DNA of 64,000 nt, from contig NZ_JWLD01000007.1 of assembly GCF_000813725.1 (NCBI RefSeq), forward strand, positions 1-64,000, given 5' to 3'. The stretch's first letter is position 1; each line of letters starts with the position of its first letter. The translations under genes and the position numbers were made by a program. This DNA comes from Leisingera sp. ANG-Vp. Lineage in GTDB: Bacteria; Pseudomonadota; Alphaproteobacteria; Rhodobacterales; Rhodobacteraceae. A model generated the notes under the pieces. The model made no database searches, had not been told where the DNA came from, and saw nothing but the letters and a program-made list of their open reading frames with translations. Below, piece by piece: positions 17,554 through 26,530 of the stretch.

Positions 17554-17988
17554 TCAGCCGCCGCGGCGTTCTTCCACTTCGCGCTGGCGGTCGGGGAATT
17601 TGTCGATGGTGCGCGACAGCTCGCGCACTGTCCACGGGTGCGGCTTGCGCAGCTTGACGCCGCCGTCCTTGCCCACCAGAACCAGCATGAAGCCGCGCGG
17701 CCGCAGTTTCTTGCGGAGAGCTGATTTTGCCGCCGGGTCGGTATCCGTCAGCACCACCACATCACGGGCCCGCAAGGCGTCCTCGCCTTGCATCAGCCGC
17801 TCCATCTGCTCTTCGAACCGCGGGTCTTCGGGGCTGTCTGCAAACACCACCACCGGGCGGTGCGTCCACTGGAAATCCGCCAGCGCCGCGTCATACCCGG
17901 GCTGGATCAATTCAGGCGTGCTGCCGTCGGCAGCCAAGGCTGCCACCGGAAGAAAACCCGCCAAAACAACGCTTAGGATTGCTCTCAT
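17554..17988 (-). CDS. DUF4174 (thioredoxin-like) periplasmic protein
   Basis: A 144-residue protein with a signal peptide (VVLAGFLPVAALAA). The mature domain fits DUF4174: RPVVVFADSPEDPRFEEQM at the start and GFMLVLVGKDGGVKLRKPHP followed by WTVRELSRTIDKFPDRQ at the end. The fold is thioredoxin-like but no CxxC is present, so a redox role is unlikely. ACAGGAGA lies before the ATG. It is convergent with the lipoprotein gene (four bases between the stops). Confidence 0.85.
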   Translation of the reverse strand: MRAILSVVLAGFLPVAALAADGSTPELIQPGYDAALADFQWTHRPVVVFADSPEDPRFEEQMERLMQGEDALRARDVVVLTDTDPAAKSALRKKLRPRGFMLVLVGKDGGVKLRKPHPWTVRELSRTIDKFPDRQREVEERRGG

Positions 17989-18165
17989 GATCTCTCCTGT
18001 CCCGTTGAATATATGTTCAGCGGCGGCAAATGCGACTGAGAAATCCGTGACTTGCTCAAAAAATATCATCGTTAACGGGATAATGAGGGGTTGCCGGCCA
18101 TGATTGTGCCATTCCCCTTGACCGGGCTGCGGCCTGCGGCCCTCCAAAAGAGGTCCCGAAGCACG

Positions 18166-19098
18166 ATGAAAGTGATCCTTCATACCGGCGCGCACCGCTG
18201 CGCAACCACGTCGTTCCAGGAATACATGCGCCAGAACACGCATGGGCTTGGCAAACAGGGCATCGGGTTTTGGGGACCGTTCCGCACCCGCAACGGTCTG
18301 TTTCACGGCATCCAGCCGGGGCCAGCCAGCGTTACCGGCCGCAACCTCGCACAGCGCGCCCGCGGACGGCTGCAGATCCAGCTCTCCAACTGCCGCGACA
18401 AAGGCGTGCACCAGCTGCTGGTCAGCGATGAAAACATGATGGGCACAATCCGCGAAAACCTGCGCCTTGGCGATCTTTACGGTGGCGTGGGCGAGCGGAT
18501 GGCACGCTTCTCCCAGGCTTTCGGCCGGACCGTGAGCGACATTGCGCTCAGCATCCGCAGCCTGGACAGCTACTGGACCTCTGCGCTGGCCTATGCCGTC
18601 GCGCGCGGCCACCGGGTGCCGTCAACTGCTCAGCTGGACCGCATCGTGCAGGCCCCGCGCAGCTGGCGGGACGTGATCGCCGACATCGCCTGCGCGATGC
18701 CGGATACCCGGCTGCACGTGCTGCCGTTTGAAACCTTCGGAACCCGCCCCGAAGCGCAGCTGGAAGCGCTGACCGGAGTAGAGGCGCCCAAAACCCACGC
18801 ACGGGTGCGCCTCAACGCCTCGCTCTGCCTGCAGGACCTCAAGGCCAGCGTGCCCGGTTCTGTAGCCGCCAAGCTGCCTGAGGGAACAGGCCGCTGGCGC
18901 CCCTTTGACGACACGCAGGCCGCACTCCTGCGCGAACGCTACGCCGACGACATGATGTGGCTGGCAGGCGGTGCCGACGGCACCGCCACGCTGGCCCATG
19001 ACCCGGATAAACTGGCGGCGGGCCTGAACCCGCCCCGTACCGCACTGACAAGAGGAAGACCTGATGACAAACAAAGACGAATGGCGGGCTCTGGCTGA
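18166..19098 (+). CDS. Sulfotransferase-like protein overlapping scpA
   Basis: A 310-residue protein whose N-terminus ([19 protein letters not shown]) resembles the phosphosulfate-binding loop of sulfotransferase-like proteins (H-x-G-x-H/K-x-x-T-T-S-x-Q). Downstream, [20 protein letters not shown] also fits the family, where an SxRxxxxxxxSxY segment contacts the cofactor. The start at 18166 leaves the loop three residues from the N-terminus. Its 3' end overlaps the methylmalonyl-CoA mutase gene by 35 bases in another frame, so the two are probably co-transcribed. The acceptor substrate is unknown, and a hypothetical-protein label would also be defensible. Confidence 0.65.
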   Translation: MKVILHTGAHRCATTSFQEYMRQNTHGLGKQGIGFWGPFRTRNGLFHGIQPGPASVTGRNLAQRARGRLQIQLSNCRDKGVHQLLVSDENMMGTIRENLRLGDLYGGVGERMARFSQAFGRTVSDIALSIRSLDSYWTSALAYAVARGHRVPSTAQLDRIVQAPRSWRDVIADIACAMPDTRLHVLPFETFGTRPEAQLEALTGVEAPKTHARVRLNASLCLQDLKASVPGSVAAKLPEGTGRWRPFDDTQAALLRERYADDMMWLAGGADGTATLAHDPDKLAAGLNPPRTALTRGRPDDKQRRMAGSG

Positions 19099-21193
19099 GA
19101 AAGAGCTCCGCGGACGGGCGGTTGACGACCTCAACTGGCAGACGCTGGAAGGCATTGAGGTCAAACCGCTCTACACTGAGGAAGACACCAAAGAGCTGCC
19201 CCATATGGGCACTCTGCCGGGCTTTGGCCCCTTTACCCGCGGCGTCAAGGCGACCATGTACGCAGGCCGCCCCTGGACCATCCGCCAGTACGCGGGCTTC
19301 TCCACTGCCGAAGAATCCAACGCCTTCTACCGCCGCAACCTGGCTGCGGGCCAGCAGGGCGTCTCGGTCGCCTTCGACCTCGCCACCCACCGCGGCTATG
19401 ACAGCGACCACCCCCGTGTGGTCGGTGACGTCGGCAAGGCCGGCGTCGCCATCGACTCCGTCGAGGACATGAAAATCCTGTTCGACGGCATCCCGCTCGA
19501 CAAGGTTTCGGTCTCGATGACCATGAACGGCGCGGTGATCCCGGTGCTGGCCTCCTTCATCGTCGCAGGCGAGGAGCAGGGCCACGACAAATCGGTCCTA
19601 GCGGGCACCATTCAGAACGACATTCTGAAGGAATTCATGGTCCGCAACACCTATATCTACCCGCCGGAACCGTCGATGCGGATCATCTCGGATATCATCG
19701 AGTACACCTCGAACGAGATGCCCAAGTTCAACTCCATCTCGATCTCCGGCTACCACATGCAGGAAGCCGGCGCGAACCTGGTGCAGGAACTTGCCTATAC
19801 CATCGCGGACGGGCGCGAATATGTGCGCGCGGCGCTGAATGCCGGCATGGATGTGGACAAATTCGCAGGCCGCCTGAGCTTCTTCTTTGCCATCGGCATG
19901 AATTTCTTCATGGAAATTGCCAAGCTGCGTGCGGCGCGCACCCTGTGGCACCGGGTGATGACCGAGTTCGGCGCCAAGTCCGAACGCTCCAAGATGCTGC
20001 GCACCCACTGCCAGACCTCGGGCGTTTCCCTGCAGGAGCAGGATCCCTACAACAACGTGATCCGCACCGCGTACGAGGCAATGTCGGCCGTGCTCGGCGG
20101 CACCCAGTCCCTGCACACCAACGCGCTCGATGAAGCCATCGCGCTGCCCACCGACTTCTCCGCCCGCATCGCCCGCAACACCCAGCTGGTGCTGCAGGAG
20201 GAAACCGGCGTGACCAATGTGGTCGATCCGCTGGCCGGCTCCTACTACATCGAAAGCCTGACCAACGACCTCATCGAAAAAGCCTGGGCGCTGATGGAAG
20301 AGGTCGAGGAAATGGGCGGCATGACCAAAGCTGTTGAGTCCGGCATGCCCAAGCTGCGCATCGAAGAGTCAGCCGCCCGCCGCCAGGCGATGGTCGACCG
20401 CGGCGACGAGGTTGTGGTTGGCGTCAACAAGTACCGCAAGGACAAGGAAGACCCGATCGACATCCTGGATGTCGACAACCACGCGGTGCGCGATGCCCAG
20501 ATTGCCCGGCTTGAGAAAATGCGCGCCAACCGCGACGAGGCCGCCTGCCAGGCCGCCCTCGATGAACTCACCCGCCGCGCCGAGGCCGGCAGCGGCAACC
20601 TTCTGGAAGCAGCAGTCGAAGCCGCCCGCGCGCGGGCCTCAGTCGGAGAGATCTCCATGGCAATGGAAAAGGAATTCGGCCGCCACCGCGCGGAAGTCAA
20701 AACCCTGGCCGGCGTCTATGGCGCGGCCTATGAGGGCGACGAAGGCTTTGCCGCGATCCAGAAATCGATCGAGGACTTCGCCGAGGAAGAAGGCCGCCGC
20801 CCGCGTCTGCTGGTCGTCAAGATGGGCCAGGACGGCCACGACCGCGGCGCCAAGGTGATCGCGACGGCCTTTGCCGACATCGGCTTTGACGTCGACGTGG
20901 GCCCGCTGTTCCAGACCCCGGCCGAGGCTGCCCAGGACGCCATCGACAACGACGTCCATGTGATCGGTATCTCCTCGCAGGCGGCGGGTCACAAGACCCT
21001 CGCACCGCAGCTGGTCGAGGCGCTGGAAGCCGAAGGCGCAGGCGACATCATCGTGATCTGCGGCGGCGTCATTCCGCAGCAGGACTACGAGTTCCTGTAC
21101 TCGAAGGGCGTCAAGGCCATCTTCGGCCCCGGCACCAACATCCCCGAGGCCGCCCAGGACATCCTGCGCCTGATCCGCGAAGCGCGCAGCTGA
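19064..21193 (+). CDS. scpA: Methylmalonyl-CoA mutase
   Basis: A 709-residue single-chain mutase that converts methylmalonyl-CoA to succinyl-CoA with adenosylcobalamin. The TIM-barrel half has [20 protein letters not shown] (CoA-binding region) and [17 protein letters not shown]. The C-terminal cobalamin domain has [14 protein letters not shown], in which His592 is the lower axial cobalt ligand, and [12 protein letters not shown]. With PccAB it completes propionyl-CoA assimilation. Its start lies inside the end of the preceding gene. No TTTGCAAA-type box is visible directly upstream, so control may come from the upstream transcript. Confidence 0.96.
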   Translation: MTNKDEWRALAEKELRGRAVDDLNWQTLEGIEVKPLYTEEDTKELPHMGTLPGFGPFTRGVKATMYAGRPWTIRQYAGFSTAEESNAFYRRNLAAGQQGVSVAFDLATHRGYDSDHPRVVGDVGKAGVAIDSVEDMKILFDGIPLDKVSVSMTMNGAVIPVLASFIVAGEEQGHDKSVLAGTIQNDILKEFMVRNTYIYPPEPSMRIISDIIEYTSNEMPKFNSISISGYHMQEAGANLVQELAYTIADGREYVRAALNAGMDVDKFAGRLSFFFAIGMNFFMEIAKLRAARTLWHRVMTEFGAKSERSKMLRTHCQTSGVSLQEQDPYNNVIRTAYEAMSAVLGGTQSLHTNALDEAIALPTDFSARIARNTQLVLQEETGVTNVVDPLAGSYYIESLTNDLIEKAWALMEEVEEMGGMTKAVESGMPKLRIEESAARRQAMVDRGDEVVVGVNKYRKDKEDPIDILDVDNHAVRDAQIARLEKMRANRDEAACQAALDELTRRAEAGSGNLLEAAVEAARARASVGEISMAMEKEFGRHRAEVKTLAGVYGAAYEGDEGFAAIQKSIEDFAEEEGRRPRLLVVKMGQDGHDRGAKVIATAFADIGFDVDVGPLFQTPAEAAQDAIDNDVHVIGISSQAAGHKTLAPQLVEALEAEGAGDIIVICGGVIPQQDYEFLYSKGVKAIFGPGTNIPEAAQDILRLIREARS

Positions 21194-21200
21194 GCAAAGC

Positions 21201-21254
21201 AGGGGGGCTGCCTGCCCCCCTGACCTCCCGGGGGTATTTCGGACCAGAAAAAAG
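21201..21254 (+). repeat. Hairpin plus GGTATTT-CCAGAAA intergenic element, copy 1
   Basis: AGGGGGGC (21201-21208) pairs with 21214-21221; then comes CCCGGGGGTATTTCGGACCA and GAAAAAAG (21227-21254). The same layout follows the gene ending at 55777, and a partial copy is at 48280. I associate such elements with Rhodobacteraceae genomes. Confidence 0.6.
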
Positions 21255-21271
21255 GGAGCGGGCTGCTCGCG

Positions 21272-21631
21272 TTGGGGGGAGGCGTTCCCCAAAATGCTGA
21301 TATTCAGGTTCCCAAGAAAAAACTGCGGCTGGAAAGAAACTCAATTCGCGTAAGGCTTTGGGAAAAGGACATTGAGTTTCTGCACAAGTTCACCGCAAGC
21401 GGGGCGCCGGCCAGCGCGGGCAGAGCCTTGAAGACCTTGAAGAGATTTCAGAGCCCGGTAATTACAGGCACTGGATGGCGCGAGATTGATTTGGAAGAAA
21501 CCGAAGCTGATCAAATGATTGATTTTCTTGGCTCTCTTCTGCAGCTGGAAGGCATTGGTCAGGACGGAGAAATCAATGCCTCTGGGTACGCATTCGAGCG
21601 GTTGATTGACTTATTCTCAAGCGAGAAATGA
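21272..21631 (+). CDS. Unknown small protein (119 aa)
   Basis: An open frame of up to 119 residues with lower GC than its neighbours. The assigned TTG start at 21272 has only a weak purine-rich region upstream (AAAGGGAG, about 20 bases away) and lies next to a repeat element, so the true start may be further in. The body is soluble: IRVRLWEKDIEFLHKFTASG, TLKRFQSPVITGTGWREIDL and MIDFLGSLLQLEGI. No family recognised. The next gene starts 160 bases later. Confidence 0.45.
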   Translation: MGGGVPQNADIQVPKKKLRLERNSIRVRLWEKDIEFLHKFTASGAPASAGRALKTLKRFQSPVITGTGWREIDLEETEADQMIDFLGSLLQLEGIGQDGEINASGYAFERLIDLFSSEK

Positions 21632-21791
21632 CTGCAGCATCTGAATGCGCGTGCTTGGTAGGCTGATCCCAGGCTGCGATAGCATGGGACGGGCCTAATC
21701 TTTAAAGGCGACACAGAATTTCAGCAAAATTCCCGCCTTGCGCCCCGCCGCCGTCCGGCTAGTCTCTGGCCGCAAAAGGGGAGGCGCGCAA

Positions 21792-22400
21792 ATGATACTC
21801 GATCACCTGGCGGTGGCAGGCGGAACGCTGGAAGAGGCTGTCGCCCATACCGAAGACGCTCTGGGCGTCGCCCTCGGCCCGGGCGGCCAGCACCCGCGGT
21901 ACGGTACCCATAACCGTCTCATCGGGCTGGAGGACGGGCTGTACCTTGAAGCCATTGCCATCGACCCCGGGACCCAGCCGCAGGAGCAGCCGCGCTGGTT
22001 CAACCTCGACCGCTTCGAAGGGCCCGCAAAGCTGAACAACTGGATCCTGCGCAGCGAGGATCTGGAAGCGGAGAAGCTTCTGCTTCCGCCCCACGCGCAG
22101 CGGCATGTGCAGATGCAGCGCGGGGATCTCAGCTGGCTGATGACGGTGCCCGCAGACGGGCTGCTGCCTTTTGACAACATCTTCCCCGCGGTCCTGCAGT
22201 GGCAGGCCGAGCCGCCTGCAGGCAGGCTGCCGCAATCGGGCTGCCGCCTAAGCCGCCTTGTGGTCAGCCATCCTGAGGCGGCCGGTCTGCAGACTGCGCT
22301 GGACCGGGTCATCAATGATCCGCGCCTGGCAGTGGAGCAGGGGACGCCGGCCCTGATGGCTGAGTTTGACACCCCGCATGGCAAACGGGTGCTGCGGTGA
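21792..22400 (+). CDS. VOC/glyoxalase-like domain protein
   Basis: A 202-residue protein of the glyoxalase-3-like (VOC superfamily) group. It starts MILDHLAVAGGTLEEAVAHT, the typical first strand with the metal-ligand-type histidine, and has HPRYGTHNRLIGLEDGLYLE, also a family hallmark. The start at 21792 has GGGGAGG upstream. Its stop overlaps the start of the acetyltransferase gene (GTGA), so the two are translationally coupled. Reaction unknown. Confidence 0.82.
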   Translation: MILDHLAVAGGTLEEAVAHTEDALGVALGPGGQHPRYGTHNRLIGLEDGLYLEAIAIDPGTQPQEQPRWFNLDRFEGPAKLNNWILRSEDLEAEKLLLPPHAQRHVQMQRGDLSWLMTVPADGLLPFDNIFPAVLQWQAEPPAGRLPQSGCRLSRLVVSHPEAAGLQTALDRVINDPRLAVEQGTPALMAEFDTPHGKRVLR

Positions 22401-22918
22401 TTATCCGCTCTGCCGCCGCCGCCGATGCCGAGGCTGTCTGCGCCATTGCCAACCAGGTCATCCACGGCACGCTGGCCACCTTCAACACCATCGAGAAGAC
22501 GCCGGAGCAGGTGCGCGAACAGATCGCCGCGGCCAAAGGCGCCTATCTGGTGGCGGAGCAGGGCGGAGATATCCTCGGGCACGCGTATTTCTTCCCGTTC
22601 CGCTCCGGCCCCGGCTACCGCTTTACGGCTGAGCATACCATTCACCTGCTGCCCGCAGCGCAGGGCCTTGGCATTGGCCGCACGCTGCTGCAGGCCCTGG
22701 AGGAAAAAGCAAAGCAGGCGGGCATTCACGTGCTGATCGCCAGCGTCAGCAGCGCCAACCCCGGCGCCATCGCCTTTCACGCCGCTTTGGGCTACGCGGA
22801 AACGGCAAGGATGCCGGAACTGGGCTGCAAATGGGGGCAGTGGCTGGATACCATCTTCATGCAGAAAATCCTGACGCCCGGAATTCCCGCCCCTGACAGC
22901 CCCGGCAAAGACCGTTAG
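22397..22918 (+). CDS. GNAT-family N-acetyltransferase (phosphinothricin acetyltransferase-like)
   Basis: A 173-residue acetyltransferase with a GTG start overlapping the previous stop by four bases. It has the acetyl-CoA binding loop (LLPAAQGLGIGRTLLQALEE, the QGxGxG/A pattern) and SSANPGAIAFHAALGYAETA, typical of the PAT/Bar and YncA-like branch that acetylates amino groups of small molecules such as methionine sulfone or phosphinothricin. The conserved NPGAIAFH and GYxE suggest an active enzyme. Substrate unknown. Confidence 0.87.
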   Translation: MIIRSAAAADAEAVCAIANQVIHGTLATFNTIEKTPEQVREQIAAAKGAYLVAEQGGDILGHAYFFPFRSGPGYRFTAEHTIHLLPAAQGLGIGRTLLQALEEKAKQAGIHVLIASVSSANPGAIAFHAALGYAETARMPELGCKWGQWLDTIFMQKILTPGIPAPDSPGKDR

Positions 22919-22927
22919 GCTTGAGCG

Positions 22928-23626
22928 ATGTCACTCTGGACCCGTATCTCCGACGCGCTGGCTGCGCTTGCCAAGGGCGAAAGCCTGACCGACGTCTTCG
23001 ACAAGCTGCGCGCACCGCCCGAAAAGACGGTGGCTTTTGCCATCGCCGTGATTGCGCTTGGCGCCAAGATGGCCAAGGCGGACGGCCAGGTGACACGGGA
23101 CGAGGTCACCGCCTTCCGCGAGGTGTTCCAGATTGCCCGCGATGACGAGACCGGCGCGGCGCGGGTCTTTGACATGGCGCGCACCGATGTCGCGGGCTAC
23201 CAGGAGTACGCCCGCCGCATCCAGCGCATGTTCGCCGAGGATCCGACCACGCTCTGCGACCTGATGGAGGGGCTTTTTCATATCGCCATGGCCGATGGGT
23301 TTTATCACCCGGGCGAGAATGAATTCCTGGAGGAAGTCAGCCGCATCTTCGGGCAGACTCCGCAGCAGTTCCAGGCGCTTAGGGCGCGGTTTGTGCCGGA
23401 CGCCCCCAAGGATCCCTTTACCGTGCTGGGGGTCAGCCCCGAGATGACCAAGGAGGAGATCCGCAAGCACTGGCGCAAGCTGGTGCGCGAGACCCACCCG
23501 GATGCGATGATTGCGCGCGGGGTGCCCGAGGAAGCCGTCAGGCTGGCCGAGAAGCGGATGATCGACATCAACCGCGCCTGGGATGAGATCAACGGATGCT
23601 GCGGCAATGCGGCTGGCCACCTATAA
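22928..23626 (+). CDS. DjlA-like protein: TerB domain plus J-domain
   Basis: A 232-residue protein. Residues about 30-150 form a TerB-like helical domain (IAVIALGAKMAKADGQVTRD and GLFHIAMADGFYHPGENEFL, both with the acidic loop of TerB). Residues about 165-225 form a J-domain (PFTVLGVSPEMTKEEIRKHW) with the HPD tripeptide in RETHPDAMI, which stimulates DnaK. Unlike enteric DjlA, no N-terminal membrane anchor is seen. The next gene overlaps its last 20 bases. Confidence 0.87.
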   Translation: MSLWTRISDALAALAKGESLTDVFDKLRAPPEKTVAFAIAVIALGAKMAKADGQVTRDEVTAFREVFQIARDDETGAARVFDMARTDVAGYQEYARRIQRMFAEDPTTLCDLMEGLFHIAMADGFYHPGENEFLEEVSRIFGQTPQQFQALRARFVPDAPKDPFTVLGVSPEMTKEEIRKHWRKLVRETHPDAMIARGVPEEAVRLAEKRMIDINRAWDEINGCCGNAAGHL

Positions 23627-24602
23627 TATCGAATGGTTCGCCAACCTGTTTGATGGCGATGACAACCTGATGCTGGACGGCGCGCCTTCGGCGCGCCACG
23701 GCGTCGACCGCTACACCCAGGGCCGCGCCATTGCCCATGTGCTGCGCCGCATTGATGCGGATGCGGTGATGGTGGTTGAGGCGCCCAACACCGGCCGCAC
23801 CCAGCGCACCACCCGCGCCCTGGAGCGTTTTGCGGAAGAAGCCGGCCTCAGGGCGCGGGAGGCGGTCAGCGGCTTTCCCAACGACACCCAGCAGGAGATT
23901 GCGCTTCTGTACGACCCTGACGTGCTGGGCGCGGTGCACGACGCCCGCTCCACGCCAGAGGCGCCGCAATTCGACGGCGTGTTCCGCATCGATCTGGATA
24001 TCGACGCGCGGGAGGACGAGGTGCGCTTTTCCAAGCCGCCGCTGGAGCTGGCGGTCACCACCAAGGGCGGCACCAGGCTGCGGATGATCGGTGCGCATCT
24101 GAAATCCAAGGCACCGCACGGGGCCAAATCCCGCGACGAGATCACGGCTGTTTCCATCGCCAACCGGCGGAAACAGCTGGCGCAGGCGATCTGGCTGCAC
24201 CGGCGGGTGGCTGAGCACGCGGCGGCGGGCGAGCATGTGATCGTGATGGGCGACCTTAATGACGGCCCCGGGCTGGACCAGTACGAAAAGCTTTTTGGCC
24301 ACTCTTCGGTCGAGATCGTCATGGGGGGGCTTCTGAATGACCCCAATGCGCAAAGCCTGGCCCGCCCGCGCGCGACCTCACTGCCCAGCACCTCGCGCTT
24401 CTACAATCCGGAAACCAAACGCTATTTCCGGGCACTTCTGGACTATGTGATGATCTCGCACAGCCTGATGGGCCGGCAGCCGCAATGGCGCATCTGGCAT
24501 CCGTTTGAGGACGGCGAATGCTATCAGGATGAAGAGATGCGCGAGGCGCTTTTGAATGCGTCTGACCACTTTCCGGTGACGCTGGATTTCAGTGTGGCCT
24601 GA
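23607..24602 (+). CDS. Endonuclease/exonuclease/phosphatase family protein
   Basis: A 331-residue EEP-fold hydrolase. The motifs are LATYNIEWFANLFDG (asparagine at the metal centre), ADAVMVVEAPN (glutamate ligand), RLRMIGAHLKSKAP (histidine), HVIVMGDLNDGPG (catalytic aspartate and asparagine) and the final NASDHFPVTLDF (Asp-His). Possible substrates include DNA or a phosphodiester; no N-terminal signal peptide is visible. The ATG at 23607 overlaps the DjlA-like gene by 20 bases, indicating one operon. Confidence 0.87.
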   Translation: MRLATYNIEWFANLFDGDDNLMLDGAPSARHGVDRYTQGRAIAHVLRRIDADAVMVVEAPNTGRTQRTTRALERFAEEAGLRAREAVSGFPNDTQQEIALLYDPDVLGAVHDARSTPEAPQFDGVFRIDLDIDAREDEVRFSKPPLELAVTTKGGTRLRMIGAHLKSKAPHGAKSRDEITAVSIANRRKQLAQAIWLHRRVAEHAAAGEHVIVMGDLNDGPGLDQYEKLFGHSSVEIVMGGLLNDPNAQSLARPRATSLPSTSRFYNPETKRYFRALLDYVMISHSLMGRQPQWRIWHPFEDGECYQDEEMREALLNASDHFPVTLDFSVA

Positions 24603-24690
24603 GAAAACCGCCGCTCAGACGGGACCGGGTGCAAGGCCGCTGCCGCAGTTGCATATGCGCGGGGACTCAGCTAGCCCTCCCCGAATTCCT

Positions 24691-25797
24691 CTACTTCGGA
24701 AACTTCGAACGCATGCTATCGGTGATAGGGAACTTAATCTTTGTCTTGTTGTCGAAGTGGTGGCATTTGATGCCCTCGGAGTTTCCATCCTTTTCGGGCA
24801 AATAGTTCATCACCATCGACAGGGCCTTGATGATCTTCTTGTCGGTGGACGTCGAGATATCCACGGCTTCGCCGCTCAGGTGGCGGGAAACGCTGCCCCA
24901 GGGCGCCTTTTCCAGCATGCATTTCACAAACCCGCTCAAATCCTTCTTGACCATTTTCAGGTCATCCAGCTCTTTCCACAATTCCTGGTACTTCGGCTGC
25001 CTGACAAACCAGTAGATATCCCCGTTCTTTCCGTATTTCTTGAGATGCTTGTCCCAGTACTTAAACATGGCGCGGGCCTGGCCTCTCTTGTCGCGCAAGC
25101 CGGAAACAACAACGATCGGCGTGCCTTCGTAATGAGAAGAGACTGCGAGCAAGACTTCAATGAGCTCTTTCTTAACACCCTGCGTTTTGCCGGTCACTTT
25201 GCCGGGGTAGGTATTCCCGCCGGTGTCGGCTTCCTTGATTGAGCTGTCTATCTTCTTCTTGATCTCCTTGTTCATCTTGTCAGAGATCTTTTTTGCCTGC
25301 TTTTTGGCTTCATCGGGGGACCCAAGGTCTCCCTTCTTTTCACCGCTGGCCCAATAACTGTCGTAAAGCGCCTCTGCTTCCTTTGCGATACTCTCCCACA
25401 TGGCCCCCCAGACGGTTGAGGAGACTTTTTGCGTCTTTGCTGCCTTCTCCAAACTCTTCTTGGCCGCCGCAAGCGCCTTCTGGTGCTCCTGCGACTTCAC
25501 CTTCTGGATTTCCTTTTCCTCTTTTTTCTTTTCGGCCTTGGCTTTGGCGGGTCCGGCCAAGAGTTTCTTGATCGTGCGTTTGCCCGGGTCAACCCGCCCA
25601 TCCGGCCGGAAACCGCAGATATTTTCCTGAAAACTGCTGATGGCCTTGTCCAGTTTGCCGCTTGGCTTGCCGTCCGGTTTCAGTTTTGAAAACCCGGCAT
25701 CGCCAGCAAATGGATTAAGCAGCGTCTGGATCGCTTTGACGTCATTTGGCTGGTTTTTGCCTCCCTTTCCAACGGAGGCGCTAATTTTTTGTCCCAT
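24691..25797 (-). CDS. Putative peptidoglycan-binding M15-like peptidase
   Basis: A 368-residue lysine-rich protein with no signal peptide. Residues 1-75 form a peptidoglycan-binding-like domain (ISASVGKGGKNQPNDVKAIQ, then FQENICGFRPDGRVDPG). Residues about 78-125 are a charged coiled coil. The C-terminal part has SRHLSGEAVD, the SxHxxGxAxD zinc motif of M15/VanY DD-peptidases (His306, Asp313), and a later KCHHFD (His346/347) in place of the usual third-ligand motif. GC is clearly lower than its neighbours. Lack of a signal peptide together with the binding domain suggests export by another route, such as a type VI or lysis system, but no such genes are nearby. Start chosen at MGQK; an ATG-like start at 25836 is possible. 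Confidence 0.6.
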   Translation of the reverse strand: MGQKISASVGKGGKNQPNDVKAIQTLLNPFAGDAGFSKLKPDGKPSGKLDKAISSFQENICGFRPDGRVDPGKRTIKKLLAGPAKAKAEKKKEEKEIQKVKSQEHQKALAAAKKSLEKAAKTQKVSSTVWGAMWESIAKEAEALYDSYWASGEKKGDLGSPDEAKKQAKKISDKMNKEIKKKIDSSIKEADTGGNTYPGKVTGKTQGVKKELIEVLLAVSSHYEGTPIVVVSGLRDKRGQARAMFKYWDKHLKKYGKNGDIYWFVRQPKYQELWKELDDLKMVKKDLSGFVKCMLEKAPWGSVSRHLSGEAVDISTSTDKKIIKALSMVMNYLPEKDGNSEGIKCHHFDNKTKIKFPITDSMRSKFPK

Positions 25798-26134
25798 AAG
25801 ACACCCCAAAAACTCGTTACATTCACATACAAACAACCAGTTGGGACCGGACCCGTTGACCTAAGGGGCCTGGCCCTAAGAAAAGAGTAGGCTGCGGGTT
25901 TTTGGTCTGCCAAGGTTTTTTCCGCCTTTGGCGGGAGGTTTCCACCTGGATCAGTAAGGCCGTCTGGCGCGGACTTCCTGCATTTTCTGACACTTTCCGC
26001 TCTGCGCCGGCGTGTTCCGCAGGCGCCACGCGGACCAAAGGCCCAGTCCCGGGCCGGCAGCAAACACCCGCCCGGTATGCAATTGCAGCGCAACCCCTCT
26101 GTTCCCGCCCTTCAGACCCGCCTATATTGGCGCC
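25798..26134. other. 337-base divergent intergenic region
   Basis: AT-richer near 25800-25930, then GC-rich. It must hold the promoters of both flanking genes. CCTATATTGG at 26121-26130 lies right before the 26135 start and so cannot be its -10 box unless the transcript is leaderless. No gene or RNA seen. Confidence 0.4.
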
Positions 26135-26515
26135 ATGAAACAGATCCTCCTTTCTGCCGCATTGACTGCTGTCCTCTCAGCTCCGCTTTCCGCTCAGGAG
26201 GCAGGGGAGGAAGACAATGGCCCCTCGCTGATGGAGCGCGGAGCCGAGCTGCTGCTGGAAGGGCTGGTGCAGGAAATGGCGCCTGCCTTGGAAGATCTGC
26301 AGGGGCTGATGGAGGAAATCGGCCCCTCGATGGGCGCCTTCCTCAGCGAAATGGGCCCTGCCTTGGCTGAGATTGCCAAGGAGGTTGAGGATTGGAGCGC
26401 CTATGAGCTGCCTGAGATCCTGCCGAACGGCGATATCATCATCCGCAAGAAACCCAGGGACAAGGCGCCTGCGGAAAATGAAGACAGCGCCGAAGAAGGC
26501 GTTACCGAGATCTGA
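26135..26515 (+). CDS. Small secreted acidic protein
   Basis: A 126-residue protein with a signal peptide (LLSAALTAVLSAPLSAQ, cleavage near residue 21). The mature protein is acidic and mainly helical (SLMERGAELLLEGLVQEMAP, then LQGLMEEIGPSMGAFLSEMG), followed by the conserved-looking YELPEILPNGDIIIRKKP and an acidic tail. Proteins with this ending are often labelled AAA+ ATPase in related genomes, but there is no Walker motif here. It is convergent with ppx. Role unknown; probably periplasmic. Confidence 0.72.
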   Translation: MKQILLSAALTAVLSAPLSAQEAGEEDNGPSLMERGAELLLEGLVQEMAPALEDLQGLMEEIGPSMGAFLSEMGPALAEIAKEVEDWSAYELPEILPNGDIIIRKKPRDKAPAENEDSAEEGVTEI

Positions 26516-26530
26516 TGCCGTGCGGCAGGT

